DNA from: DASTPP01 sp035762175
GTDB taxonomy: Bacteria > Myxococcota_A > Polyangia > Polyangiales > Polyangiaceae
DNA: 64,000 nucleotides
Direction: 5' to 3'
Assembly (NCBI GenBank): GCA_035762175.1
Contig: DASTPP010000407.1
Coordinates: 15,620 to 79,619, forward strand
Numbering within the stretch: the first letter of the stretch is position 1; every line of letters starts with the position of its first letter. The position numbers and the translations under genes were made by a program. A model generated the notes under the pieces. That model searched no databases. It was not told the DNA's origin and was given only the letters and a program-made list of their open reading frames with translations. Shown here piece after piece: positions 26,486 to 35,396 of the stretch.

Positions 26486-26498
26486 GGGCCCTCGGCCC

Positions 26499-26518
26499 CC
26501 GCGGGCGCCAGGGCGCCC
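26499..26518. terminator. Hairpin between convergent genes
   Basis: Perfect 9-bp stem GCGGGCGCC/GGCGCCCGC with a 2-base loop, 14 bp after the stop at 26485 and 13 bp before the stop at 26531. No T run follows in either direction, so if it terminates it is not a classical intrinsic terminator. Confidence 0.45.
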
Positions 26519-26530
26519 GCCGCTCGACGA

Positions 26531-26881
26531 TCAGGCGATCGCGGGCTTGGTCGCCCGCATGTGGGGCGGCACGCCCGGCACGGTGTAGCGCCGGGTCGGG
26601 CGCTCGCTCTCGGGCAGATCTTCGGCGGTGTCGTCGAACTCGGGCGTCAGCGTGGGGCCGTCGAGATCGTCGTCGTTGTCGCTCGGGCCTTCGAGCCGGT
26701 CGAGGGCCTGAAGCAGGGCGATCGAGAGGGTGCTCAGGGTCGAGGGGTGCCCCTCGTCAGCGGCGGCGGGGGGAGGGGGCAAGAGGGTCAGGTGGCTCCG
26801 CGGCCGGGGGGACGGGGCGAGATCGTCGAGATCGTCTGCCAGCTCGAGCTCGAGGGCCTGGCAGAGAAGGTAGCGAGTCAT
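26531..26881 (-). CDS. Small acidic protein A with GVPPxMR tail motif
   Basis: 116 residues from ATG 26881. The N-terminus (LLCQALELELADDLDDL) and the LTLLPPPP segment are shared with the protein at 30989-31369, as is the C-terminal block PESERPTRRYTVPGVPPHMR. The middle is acidic (DNDDDLDGPTLTPEFDD). No membrane segment. The conserved tail at the very C-terminus looks like a docking or processing signal. Paralogues with the same tail flank the SDR/TerB/GST region. The family is not known to me. Confidence 0.7.
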   Translation of the reverse strand: MTRYLLCQALELELADDLDDLAPSPRPRSHLTLLPPPPAAADEGHPSTLSTLSIALLQALDRLEGPSDNDDDLDGPTLTPEFDDTAEDLPESERPTRRYTVPGVPPHMRATKPAIA

Positions 26882-27075
26882 CGGTGGGCTCGAGTACGAG
26901 AGAGCCCTCCGGACGGTTTCACTCTGGGCGGGCGCCGGGTGGGTGGGGGCGTTCGGGGGCAGCTCGGCGGCTACGCCCGGCGGCGTGGTGGGGCCCAGGG
27001 CGGGGTGGGGGGTGCTGCGGAGGTCGCCGCGCTCGGCGGCGTTCAGCAGATCAGAAAGGCTCGGGGAGGGTCGGT

Positions 27076-28140
27076 TCAACGCGAAAGGCCTCGGGTTTCG
27101 ACGCCGAGCGGGCGGTACTGCGCGGCATGGGCTTGGGCGGTCTGGGCGAGCGCCTTGAGGGCGGGCTCGTCGCTCTGGGCCTGCACCTCGGCGCCGGGCA
27201 GCCAGGGGCCGGCGGGCAGGGCGGGGGGCTGGGGCATGGCGCGGTCGACGAGGGCGAGCACGCGCGTGGTGGTGCCGGGCAGGAGGCCCTGCAGGCGGGC
27301 GAGCAGCCACGAGGAGAGCGAGACGGCGCGCTCGGGGTCGCCGTACTCGGCGGCGTCGACGACGGCGCGGGCGGCGCGGCGGGCGTCGATGGCGGTCAGC
27401 CTCGAGCTCAGGCCCCAGGCGAACCAGGCGAACTCTTGCTCGCGGCGCCCGCCGTAGCGGGAGGCGAGCTGGGCGCCGTTGCGCAGGGGCGGGGGGGTGA
27501 CGGTGCTGACGTAGATGCCGTCTTTGACGAGCTCGGCCGCGAGCGTTTCGGAGAAGCCCGTGACGGCGAACTTGCCCGCGGCATAGGCGGACATATGGGG
27601 CAGCCCGACCTTGCCGCCGATCGAGGTGACGTTGACGATGCGGCCGCGGCGGCGCGCGCGCAGGTGGGGCAGGGCAGCCATGGTCGGGTGGTAGGTGGCC
27701 CAGAAGATGTTTCGCAGGGCGCGCTCGACGTCGGCCTGGTGCAGCGCGACCGCGGGCCCGACGAAGCACTCGCCGGCGTTGTTGACGAGCACGTCGAGGG
27801 CGCCGAAGCGGTCGAGCGTCTGGGCGAAGAAGCGCGCGACCTCGTCGGGGTCGCTCGCGTCGCAGCGGGCGGCGAAGGCGTCGGCGCCCGCGCGCCGCAG
27901 CGCCTCGGCGGCGCCCTCGACTTCGGCCGGGTCGCGGCCGCAGAGGGCGAGGCGGCTGCCCCGGCGGGCGAACTCGCTCGCGATGGCGTAGCCGAGGCCG
28001 CGCCCGCCGCCGGTGACGACGACCACCTTGCCGCGCAGATCGAGGCGCCGCGATCGGCGCGCCGCGCCCGCGGCGGCGAGCGCGAGCCCCGCCGCGAGGC
28101 CCAGCGCCCCGACCACCCTTTGTTTCGAATCGCGATTCAC
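27076..28140 (-). CDS. Short-chain dehydrogenase/reductase, membrane-anchored
   Basis: 354 residues from GTG 28140; ATG 28200 would add 20 residues that look like leader DNA. A short hydrophobic N-terminus (VGALGLAAGLALAAAGAA) precedes the Rossmann fold: VVVTGGGRGLG (TGxxxGxG) for NAD(P), NNAG, and the catalytic Ser (NVTSIGG) with YAAGK supplying Tyr and Lys. The C-terminus is long and Ala/Pro-rich. Substrate unknown; classical SDR chemistry is expected. The next gene upstream is divergent. Confidence 0.88.
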   Translation of the reverse strand: MNRDSKQRVVGALGLAAGLALAAAGAARRSRRLDLRGKVVVVTGGGRGLGYAIASEFARRGSRLALCGRDPAEVEGAAEALRRAGADAFAARCDASDPDEVARFFAQTLDRFGALDVLVNNAGECFVGPAVALHQADVERALRNIFWATYHPTMAALPHLRARRRGRIVNVTSIGGKVGLPHMSAYAAGKFAVTGFSETLAAELVKDGIYVSTVTPPPLRNGAQLASRYGGRREQEFAWFAWGLSSRLTAIDARRAARAVVDAAEYGDPERAVSLSSWLLARLQGLLPGTTTRVLALVDRAMPQPPALPAGPWLPGAEVQAQSDEPALKALAQTAQAHAAQYRPLGVETRGLSR

Positions 28141-28200
28141 GTCGTCGTGCCTCTTCGGTAGTGCCCTTGCGGGGTCGAATTCGCACGTTGCAATGCGCAT

Positions 28201-28677
28201 GCCCGCGCCGCTCGAGCGCGGGGTCGGCCATACGGGGCGGTCGGGCGCGAGGCCTGGGCCGAAGCGACGGGGGGCGAAAGCGGGCGCCGGGCGCGCGGGG
28301 CTTGGCGGGCGGTGCTGCGCGACGCCCGGGCGTGTTCGGCGAAAGCGGAGGGTTGCTTTAGCGTGCCGCCCGGGGCTCGCAAGGTGAAAACTTACGAGAA
28401 TGAAACGCCCGCGCTTGCGCTATGGGGTGAGCCAAATGGGTCGCGCGGCTCGGGCTCGTGCGAAGGAGCGACGCGCGGGGCGCGGGCGCCCCCGAAGGGT
28501 CGTCGCGGCGGGCGCGGGCCCGGGCGAAGGGCGGGCGGCGCGGGGCGGGCGCGCGGCGGCGGGGGCAGGCGCCTTTACGGGGGGCCCGGGGGCGGATAAG
28601 TAAGGCCCATGGCTGGGCTCGGGCTGGTGGCGGCCCCGCTCGGGTCGCGGCGCGGGGCACGACGAGAGGAGTGACCG
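28201..28677. other. Divergent intergenic region
   Basis: About 480 bp between the SDR and the first TerB-like gene. No credible frame. GAGAGGAG at 28664-28671 is the ribosome site for the + gene. Confidence 0.5.
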
Positions 28678-29613
28678 ATGTTCAAGTGGTTCCGGAAGAA
28701 AGAGCTGTCGATCCGCGATCGGCCGGTCGATCTGGCGGGGGCCTGCTATTGCATCGCGGCGGCCGACGGCGAGCTGCACGAGGCCGAGGCGCGGCAGCTG
28801 TCCGAGCAGGTGCACGAGCTGGCGGGCGAGGGGCACTCGCTCGACGACATCGAGCGCATGGTGCGGGCGGCGCACGAGGCGCTCGAGCGGGGCGGGCTCG
28901 ACGCCTACCTGCGGGGCCTCGGCCGGGGCATGAGCGTCGAGGCCCGCTCGCAGCTGCTCGGGGCGGCGGCGGCGATCGCGGGGGCCGACGGCAAGCTCGC
29001 GAAAGAAGAGCGCTACGTGTACTTCAAGCTCGCGGCGGCGCTCGGCTTCGCGCACGACAAGGCCGACGCCATCCTGACGGCGGTGACCGCGCCCCCGCCG
29101 GTGACCAAGCGCTCGGCCTCGCTCGAGGGCGGCGCGTCCGGCGCCGACACCGAGCGGGTGAGCGCCGCGCTCAGGGCGGCGGGCTGGGTCGACCCGCGGG
29201 CGTCGCTGGTCGAGGCGGGCATCGAGGTCGAGGGCTTCGGGGCGGCGGTCTTTCAGTACCAGGGCCCGCGCGGCGCGCTCTTGCGCCTCGAGCACCACCC
29301 CGACGATCAAGCGCTGCACTTTCGGGTGACCGACGAGGCGGACGTGGGCTCCGACCTGGTGCTCGTGTACCGGTCGCAGCTCGACGAGCTTTTGGCCCTC
29401 ATCGTCCGCGCGCAAGACGAGCTGACCCCCCAGACCCTCGACGAGCACCGGCGCGCGATCGCCGCCGCCTGCCCCGAGGTGCGCATCCTCGCCGAGACCG
29501 AGCTCTCGCCGCTGCCCGCCGGCGAGGGGTCCGGCGGCGCCTTACCTTGCGGCCGGGGCGGCGCGGGGGCGGGGTTCGGGCGGCGGGGCGGGGGCGCTCG
29601 TCGCGGCGCTTGA
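28678..29613 (+). CDS. TerB-like protein 1 with C-terminal extension
   Basis: 311 residues from ATG 28678 (GAGAGGAG ribosome site). Residues 12-130 are a TerB/DjlA-type helical domain with two acidic metal-binding-like motifs, AAADGELHEAEAR and AGADGKLAKEERYVYFK, in helices typical of tellurite-resistance and DnaJ-like proteins. A second half (about 160-270) is beta-rich (FQYQGPRGALLRLEHHP) and unassigned. The last 40 residues are a Gly/Arg tail. It is a paralogue of the gene at 30450-30941. Function not established for this family member. Confidence 0.78.
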   Translation: MFKWFRKKELSIRDRPVDLAGACYCIAAADGELHEAEARQLSEQVHELAGEGHSLDDIERMVRAAHEALERGGLDAYLRGLGRGMSVEARSQLLGAAAAIAGADGKLAKEERYVYFKLAAALGFAHDKADAILTAVTAPPPVTKRSASLEGGASGADTERVSAALRAAGWVDPRASLVEAGIEVEGFGAAVFQYQGPRGALLRLEHHPDDQALHFRVTDEADVGSDLVLVYRSQLDELLALIVRAQDELTPQTLDEHRRAIAAACPEVRILAETELSPLPAGEGSGGALPCGRGGAGAGFGRRGGGARRGA

Positions 29614-29667
29614 AGCGGCGAGGCGGCCGGGGCACCGTGCCGGGGACACGCGCGGGCGGAGGCGACC

Positions 29668-30315
29668 ATGTACAAACTTTATTTCTCACCGGGCAGCGCG
29701 GCGATGGCGCCCCAGGCCGTGCTCGAAGAGGTCGGGGCCCCTTACGAGCTCATCGAGCTGAACGTGGCGACCAAAGAGCACGAACGGGCCGAGTACAAAA
29801 AGCTCAACCCGAACGGGCGCATCCCCACGCTGATCGACGGCGACTTCGTCATTTACGAGACGGCCGCCATCTGCCAGTACCTGAGCGACAAGCACCCCGA
29901 GGCGAAGCTCAGCCCGCCCGCCGGCACGCCCGAGCGGGGGCGCTATTACCAGTGGCTGATGTTCTTGACGAACACGGTGCAGGTGGGCTTCATCGACTGG
30001 TTCCACCCCGAGTGGACATTCGACGATCTCGAGCGCCAGGCGGCGCTCAAGGCCCGGGCCGAAGAGAAGCTCGGCGCGAGCTTTCAGGTCTTGAATGACG
30101 GCATCGGCGGCGGCACGTTCGCGGCCGGGTCGCAATTCACGGTCTGCGATATCTACCTCACCATGTTCGTCCGCTGGAGCCGCTTCCTCGCGAAGCCTGC
30201 CTGGCAGTACCCGAACATCAAGCGCGTGGCGGGGGCGACGTACCGGCGGCCGGCCTTCCAGCGCATGATGGATCGGCAGGGCATTCTCTGGCCCGAGAAT
30301 TGGCCGAAGGGCTGA
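29668..30315 (+). CDS. Glutathione S-transferase
   Basis: 215 residues, standard length. Thioredoxin-fold N-terminus (KLYFSPGSAAMAPQAVLEE with Ser as likely activating residue, NPNGRIPTLIDGDFVIYETAAI with the cis-Pro and the ES/ET glutathione-binding turn), followed by the all-helical C-terminal domain (FTVCDIYLTMFVRWSRF). It conjugates glutathione or acts as a peroxidase or isomerase; the class resembles beta/Phi-like bacterial enzymes. Base composition is lower in GC than the neighbours. It sits between two TerB paralogues, all on the + strand. Confidence 0.9.
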   Translation: MYKLYFSPGSAAMAPQAVLEEVGAPYELIELNVATKEHERAEYKKLNPNGRIPTLIDGDFVIYETAAICQYLSDKHPEAKLSPPAGTPERGRYYQWLMFLTNTVQVGFIDWFHPEWTFDDLERQAALKARAEEKLGASFQVLNDGIGGGTFAAGSQFTVCDIYLTMFVRWSRFLAKPAWQYPNIKRVAGATYRRPAFQRMMDRQGILWPENWPKG

Positions 30316-30449
30316 GGGCCTTCGCCGCCGCGCGCCCGGGCGGCGCGTCGAGCTCACGACGGTGAAGGGGGGCGTCGCGCCTTCGCCGCGGCGCGCCCGG
30401 GCGGCGCGGGGGCTACCGGCGACCCCGGCCACAGTGTATCACTCGGGGC

Positions 30450-30941
30450 ATGGCGGGCGGCGGTAGGGGCTACCTCGAGGGCGATACCATCTGGTGGCGG
30501 CTGGGCATCAAAGATCGGCTCGGCGAGCTCGTGGGGGCCTGCTATTGCGTCGCGGCGTCCGACGGGCACGTGGCCGACGCAGAGATCGCGGTCATCGCCG
30601 AGCAGATCGTCGCCTTCGCCGAGCGCGAGGTGGGGCTCGGCGAGGTCGAAGGGTTGCTCACGGCCGCGCGCGACGAAGTGCGCTCGACGGGCATCGAAGG
30701 GTACGTCGCTGGGCTCGGCCGGCGCCTCGACGAAGAGGCGCGGTCGCAGCTCTTGAGCGCGGCCGCGGCCACCATGTTGGCCGACGGCGAGGTGAGCGTC
30801 GATGAGCGGCGGGTCTACTTTCAGATCGCCCGGGCGCTCGGCATGCCCGAGCCCGAGGCCGAGTTCCTCATTGATACCGTCGAGGCCTCGCGGCGCGAGC
30901 TGCAGCGCCGCAACTCGTCGCCGGGCCCGCTCGGCGGCTGA
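30450..30941 (+). CDS. TerB-like protein 2
   Basis: 163 residues from ATG 30450. It matches residues 12-140 of the protein at 28678: LGELVGACYCVAASDGHVADAEIAVI against DLAGACYCIAAADGELHEAEARQL, and MLADGEVSVDERRVYFQIARALG in the second motif. It lacks the beta-rich extension, so it is the core domain alone. The two genes are the products of duplication with the GST gene between them. The small acidic protein B gene converges on its 3' end. Confidence 0.8.
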   Translation: MAGGGRGYLEGDTIWWRLGIKDRLGELVGACYCVAASDGHVADAEIAVIAEQIVAFAEREVGLGEVEGLLTAARDEVRSTGIEGYVAGLGRRLDEEARSQLLSAAAATMLADGEVSVDERRVYFQIARALGMPEPEAEFLIDTVEASRRELQRRNSSPGPLGG

Positions 30942-30988
30942 ACCGCGGGCGGCAACTCGGACGCGGGGCGGCGAGCCGGGCGGGCGGC

Positions 30989-31369
30989 TCAGGCCTGGGC
31001 CTGCGCCGCGGGGCGCGAGGTCGAGCGCATGCAGGGCGGCACGCCGGCAATGCTATACGGCCGCGTCGGGCGCTTGCTCTCGGGCACGCCGTCGTTCTCG
31101 GGCGCGTCGGGGGCGTCGCTCTCGAAGAAGATCATCACGTCACAGGGGTCATCTTCGCCGAAGGGCAGCGAGTCGAACGCGGCTTCGAGGGCGGCGAGCG
31201 ACAGGACATCGGAGTCAGGGCCGATGAGGTCGAGCTCGTCGCGAGGCAGGGCCGGAGGCAACAAGGTAAAGCACCCGCTCGAAGGCGCCTCGAGCTCGTC
31301 GACCTCGCTGGTCAGGTCGAGCGCATCGTCGGCCAAGGCAAGGGCGAGATTTTTGGGAGCGCGAGCCAT
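30989..31369 (-). CDS. Small acidic protein B with GVPPxMR tail motif
   Basis: 126 residues from ATG 31369. Paralogue of the protein at 26531-26881: shared LALADDALDL, FTLLPP and tail block PESKRPTRPYSIAGVPPCMR. Identity is high only in the tail, moderate at the start, and the acidic middle (SDAPDAPENDG) is not conserved in sequence. No signal peptide. It ends 47 bp from the TerB-like 2 stop, convergent. Confidence 0.7.
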   Translation of the reverse strand: MARAPKNLALALADDALDLTSEVDELEAPSSGCFTLLPPALPRDELDLIGPDSDVLSLAALEAAFDSLPFGEDDPCDVMIFFESDAPDAPENDGVPESKRPTRPYSIAGVPPCMRSTSRPAAQAQA

Positions 31370-31849
31370 GTGAGCCGCGCTCGCAAGAAGTCTGCCGATG
31401 GGCTTGGCTCCGAGGTCGGCGGGTCGGGCCAAAGGGCACGAAATGGCCGTTCAACAGCCTGAAACGGCTGTGTTTTCGCTGAAACCAGGGGCTTAAAACG
31501 GGCGTCCGAGAGGCCCCTACCCCGGGGGAGCAGCAGGGCAGGGTAAGGCGAGGTGCCCGCCGCACGCGCAAAAACGTCTCGCCGGCAGAGGGGGCGAGGC
31601 GAAATTGTTCGCGAACAGCCCCGTTTCGGCCTGGGCTTGCCGCCATGCCTGAGGCGCCTTTGGTCGGCAATTTGAGCCTCGGGGCGGTCTCGGAGCAGGG
31701 GAGCGGGCGCCTTGGCTCCCCATGCGCACCAGGCGCGTACGAGTCAACACGGCCCGGGGCAGGGTAGGGCGCAAAGTGTGCGCTAGATGCACACCTTCGG
31801 CGCCTCATTGACTCGTTCAGGGGCGGGCGAGAATAGCGCCGGGGGGCGT
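31370..31849. other. Intergenic, no gene seen
   Basis: About 480 bp with lower GC than the average. A short CAGCC/GGCTG hairpin is near 31456-31471 and GTGTGC/GCACAC near 31768-31786. No protein-like frame on either strand. Confidence 0.5.
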
Positions 31850-32254
31850 TCAGCCGGGCTGCTTGAGCACCCAGGCGACGGCGCTCTCGAGATCATGAAA
31901 CGAGCGCAGGCGTAGGCCGCGGCTGACGGAGCTCATGTTGCCGCTGACGCGCAAGAGCTCGGAAGTGACCACGATGGCCGAGACCTTGATGATCTCGGCT
32001 CGCTCGAGCCAGGCCCACACATGGGCGCGCACCTCGCGCGAGAGCGGCGAGCCGGGGCGGCTGTCCCAGACGACGCGAGAGAGGCGCGATGCGCGCAAGA
32101 AGGCGTCGATGTCGCGCTCCCAGAGGTCAACCTCGGTGAGGGTGGCCGGCGCGCCTTCGTAGACGACGAGCGCGTACCCGGCTTCGGCCGTCAGGCGGTA
32201 GCGCAGGGCTCCGATGGTTTTTTGCCCGTCGGCGAGCTCTCTCAGGGTGCTCAC
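31850..32254 (-). CDS. STAS/SpoIIAA-like domain protein
   Basis: 134 residues from GTG 32254; the longer open frame upstream is Arg/Pro-rich and not coding-like. The sequence alternates strands and helices as in SpoIIAA-type anti-anti-sigma or STAS-like proteins (YALVVYEGAPATLTEVDL, LSRVVWDSRPGSP, IIKVSAIVVTSELLRVSGNMSSV, FHDLESAVAWV). The Ser of the usual phosphorylation site is not evident. It could be a cytoplasmic binding module. The next + gene is divergent, 115 bp away. Confidence 0.62.
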   Translation of the reverse strand: MSTLRELADGQKTIGALRYRLTAEAGYALVVYEGAPATLTEVDLWERDIDAFLRASRLSRVVWDSRPGSPLSREVRAHVWAWLERAEIIKVSAIVVTSELLRVSGNMSSVSRGLRLRSFHDLESAVAWVLKQPG

Positions 32255-32369
32255 GGAGTGCTTAACGATGCGAGAAGGCGCGCGAAAGGTCCAGCGAGAT
32301 TCTACGGCCCGGGGGCGCGGGGCCGGGGCGTCTCGCGGGCGGGCGCGGGCTGGGTTATAGGGCGCGGGC

Positions 32370-33233
32370 ATGCGCCTTCTGACCCGTGCCCAGCCGGCGC
32401 TCAAGGTGGTGCTCTGGGCTTCGGGGTTTCGGCTGCGCTCGGTCGAGACGGCGGCGGCGACGCTGCGCTACCTCGAGCACCGGGCGCCTCCGGCCCCCGG
32501 GGGGCCCGTCGTGTTCTTGCACGGCATCGCCTCGTCGGCCTCGTCCTTCGGCACGGTGCTGGGGCGGCTGCGCGGGCGGGTGCCGCGGATCGTCGCCCTC
32601 GACGCGCCCGGGCACGGCTTCAGCGACGCGCCGCGGGCGCCGCTCTCGCCCGAGCTCTATTTCGAGAGCGTGGCCGAGGCGCTCGACGCGATCATCGACG
32701 AGCCGGCGCTGCTCGTCGGCAACTCGCTCGGCGGCGCGATGGCGCTGCGCTACGCGGCCGAGCGGCCCGAGAACGTGCGCGCGCTCGTCACCTGCTCGCC
32801 GGGCGGGGCGCCGGCGGCTGAGGGCGAGCTCGAGGGGCTGCTCGCGCGCTTCGACCTGCGCGGCCGCGGCGACGCGCTGGCGTTCCTGGGCCGGCTTTAC
32901 CACCGCCCGCCCTGGTACGCGCCGCTGCTCGCCGACGACGTGCATTACCTGCTGACGCGGCCGGCGGTGCGGCAGTTCTTCGCCGCCGTGACGCCCGGCT
33001 CGTTCCTCAAGCCGGGCGAGCTCGCCGCGGTGCGCGCGCCCGCCCTGGTGATCTGGGGCAAGGGCGACCGGCTGCTCGCGCCGCGCGATCTGGCGTTCTT
33101 TCGCGAGCATTTGCCGCCGGGCGCGCGCTTCGAAGAGCCCGACCACTTCGGGCACAGCCCCCAGCTCGAGTGGCCGATCGAGCTGGCCGAGCGCATCCTG
33201 CGCTTCGATCGCGAGGCGGCGGGGCGGGCCTGA
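32370..33233 (+). CDS. Alpha/beta hydrolase
   Basis: 287 residues. HG oxyanion motif VVFLHGIASSASSF, nucleophile elbow GNSLGGAMA (Ser about 117), acid in IWGKGDRLL and catalytic His in PDHFGHSPQLEWP near the C-terminus. The acid-loop and His spacing fit the small esterase/hydrolase clan. Substrate unknown. It is the first gene of a same-strand run of four to 37075. Confidence 0.88.
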   Translation: MRLLTRAQPALKVVLWASGFRLRSVETAAATLRYLEHRAPPAPGGPVVFLHGIASSASSFGTVLGRLRGRVPRIVALDAPGHGFSDAPRAPLSPELYFESVAEALDAIIDEPALLVGNSLGGAMALRYAAERPENVRALVTCSPGGAPAAEGELEGLLARFDLRGRGDALAFLGRLYHRPPWYAPLLADDVHYLLTRPAVRQFFAAVTPGSFLKPGELAAVRAPALVIWGKGDRLLAPRDLAFFREHLPPGARFEEPDHFGHSPQLEWPIELAERILRFDREAAGRA

Positions 33234-33482
33234 GCGACGCGCCCGGCCTCGGCACGGCTGGCGCGGCGCGGGCGGCGACGCCGGACGCGGGCGGGGCGCC
33301 TCCGAGGGGTGCGCGGGCCCGACGGGCGGCGGGCGCGCTTGTCGGGCCCCGGCGGAGGGCCTATCGTCGCCGGCCATGGTGACGGGCGGCGGCGCGGACG
33401 GCGTGGCGCCTCGCGCGATCGGAGGGGGGGCGTCGCGGGGGGGGGGCCGCGGGCCCCGCGGCGAGCGCGCGCCCGGGGCCGC

Positions 33483-35396
33483 GTGACGGCTCCGGCCGCG
33501 CCGCCGGGGGGGCTCGGGCCGGCGCTGCGGGGGGCGCTGCGGCTGCTCGGGCCGCGCGCGCTCGCGTTCTTCGGGCTGCACGCGTTCGGCTCGTTCGCGC
33601 TCGCGGCGGTCGAGGTGGCCGTGGCGGCCGTGCTCGAGCTCTTCATCGAGGCGCTCGGCGTCTTGCGCCTCGACGCGGCGCCCTCGGGGCTCGGGCGGCT
33701 GCGGGGGCTCTCGCTCGCCCAGCTCGCGCTCGCCATCTCGGCCGTCGCGCTCGTGCGGGGCGGGGGGCAGTTTCTCTCGAGCTACGGCGTCAGCTCGACC
33801 TTCGCCGCGGTCAACGCGCGCCTGCGCCGGCTCGCGCTCTACGAGATGCTCTTGCACCCGTCGCGGCGCTTCGTGCCGGCGTCGGCCGTCAACGTGCTGC
33901 TCGGCGAGACGTTCCCGAAGGCGGCGGCCTTCGCCTACGCGGCCTCGAACGTGCTGGCGCTCGCGGTGCAGGCGCTCGCGCTGCTCGGGGCGATGGCCTC
34001 GTTCGCCTGGCGCCAGACGCTGCTCGGGCTCGCGGCGCTGACCGCGGTGGGCCTCTTCGTCGACCGGCTGAACGTTCGGACGCGCGCCTACGCCCGGCGG
34101 CTCGGGCCCGAGCAGGAGGCGCTCGCCCGGGGCATCGAGCGCGTCGCGCGCAACGGCGTGCTCGTGCGGGTCTTGCGCACCGAGCGGCGCGAGCACGCGC
34201 GGCTCGCCGGGGCGGTCGACCGCTACGCCCGGCACCAGGCGCGGGCCGCGGCCTTCGGCGCGATCGCCTCGGCCGCGACGCCCTTCTTCGGCGTCGCGCT
34301 CTTGATGGCCATCGTGGTCTTCAGCGCCCGCCGCCTCGGCACGCCCGGCACGACGCTGCTCGCCTTTCTCTACCTCTTCGTGCGGCTCGTGCAGGTGCTC
34401 ACCTCGCTCGTGAACGCGCTCTCGCAGGCCTACCAGCACGCCCCGATGATGGCCGACGCCCTCGGCTACGCCGCGCGCTTTTCGGACGACGACTTGGCCG
34501 CCGCGCGCGCGGCCGCGCCCGCCGAGGGCGAGGCGCCCTGGCCGGTCGAGGGCCCGGCGTCCTTCGGCGGGCCGCCCGAGATCGTCGTCGAGTCGGTCGA
34601 CTTCCGGTACCCGGGCGCCGAGCGCGACGTGCTCGGGGGCGTCTCGCTGCGCGTGCCGCCCGGCGCGCACGTGGCCGTGGTGGGGCCGAGCGGCGGGGGC
34701 AAGAGCACGCTGCTCGCGCTCGTGCTGGGCCTCGCCGAGCCTTCGCGGGGGCGGGTGCGCGTCGGCGGGCGGCCCGCGGCCGAGTACGTCGGCGACCGCG
34801 CGGCGCGCGTCGGGTACGTGGGCGCCGAGCCCTTCTTGGTCGCGGGCAGCCTGCGCGACAACCTCGTCTACGGGGTCAAGGGCCCGATCGGCGACGACGC
34901 CGTCGAGGGGGCGCTCGCCCGGGCGGGGCTCGGCGGGCTCGTCGCCGGCCTGCCCGGGGGGCTCGACTACCCCATCGCGGAAGACGGCTCGGGGCTCTCG
35001 GCCGGGCAGAAGCAGCGGCTCTGCCTCGCGCGCGCGCTGCTCGGGCGCCCGCGGCTGCTCGTGCTCGACGAGGCCTCGGCCAACCTCGACGAGGGCACCG
35101 AGCGCGAGATCGCCGCCTCGATCGCGTCGCTGCGGGGCGAGGCGACCGCGCTCATCGTCTCGCACCGGCCCGGCATGGTGCGGCACGCCGACCGCGTCTA
35201 CCGGCTCGAGGGCGGGCGCCTGGGCCCGCTCGAGGGCGCCGAAGCGGGCGCGCGGGCCGGCGGCGAGGCGGCCTCGGCCGACGAAGCCGCCGCGCGGGGC
35301 CGCGACGGCGCGCGCACAACCGAAGGGGCCCTCGCCCGGGCCCGCGACGAGGCGTCGGCGGCCGAAGGCGCCGTGCCCCCCGGGGCGCCGCCTTGA
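33483..35396 (+). CDS. ABC exporter, membrane and ATPase domains fused
   Basis: 637 residues from GTG 33483. The N-terminal half has about six membrane segments (LAFFGLHAFGSFALAAVEVAVAAVLEL, LLGAMASFAW, TPFFGVALLMAIVVF). The C-terminal ATPase has Walker A GPSGGGKST, signature LSAGQKQR, Walker B LLVLDEASANLDE and the H-loop SHRP. The half-transporter should dimerise and export a lipid, peptide or drug. The last 55 residues are an Ala/Glu/Arg tail. The stop overlaps the TTG start of the next gene, a sign of coupling. Confidence 0.9.
   Translation: MTAPAAPPGGLGPALRGALRLLGPRALAFFGLHAFGSFALAAVEVAVAAVLELFIEALGVLRLDAAPSGLGRLRGLSLAQLALAISAVALVRGGGQFLSSYGVSSTFAAVNARLRRLALYEMLLHPSRRFVPASAVNVLLGETFPKAAAFAYAASNVLALAVQALALLGAMASFAWRQTLLGLAALTAVGLFVDRLNVRTRAYARRLGPEQEALARGIERVARNGVLVRVLRTERREHARLAGAVDRYARHQARAAAFGAIASAATPFFGVALLMAIVVFSARRLGTPGTTLLAFLYLFVRLVQVLTSLVNALSQAYQHAPMMADALGYAARFSDDDLAAARAAAPAEGEAPWPVEGPASFGGPPEIVVESVDFRYPGAERDVLGGVSLRVPPGAHVAVVGPSGGGKSTLLALVLGLAEPSRGRVRVGGRPAAEYVGDRAARVGYVGAEPFLVAGSLRDNLVYGVKGPIGDDAVEGALARAGLGGLVAGLPGGLDYPIAEDGSGLSAGQKQRLCLARALLGRPRLLVLDEASANLDEGTEREIAASIASLRGEATALIVSHRPGMVRHADRVYRLEGGRLGPLEGAEAGARAGGEAASADEAAARGRDGARTTEGALARARDEASAAEGAVPPGAPP

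Noticed and set aside
30310..30410. Possible 62-bp duplication after the GST stop
   Set aside because: Two similar GC-rich stretches (GCCTTCGCCG...GGGCGGCGCG) are there, but the alignment is too imperfect for such simple sequence to count as a duplication.
32355..35186. 943-residue minus-strand open frame
   Set aside because: Antisense of the hydrolase and ABC exporter genes, low in sense and without a motif.
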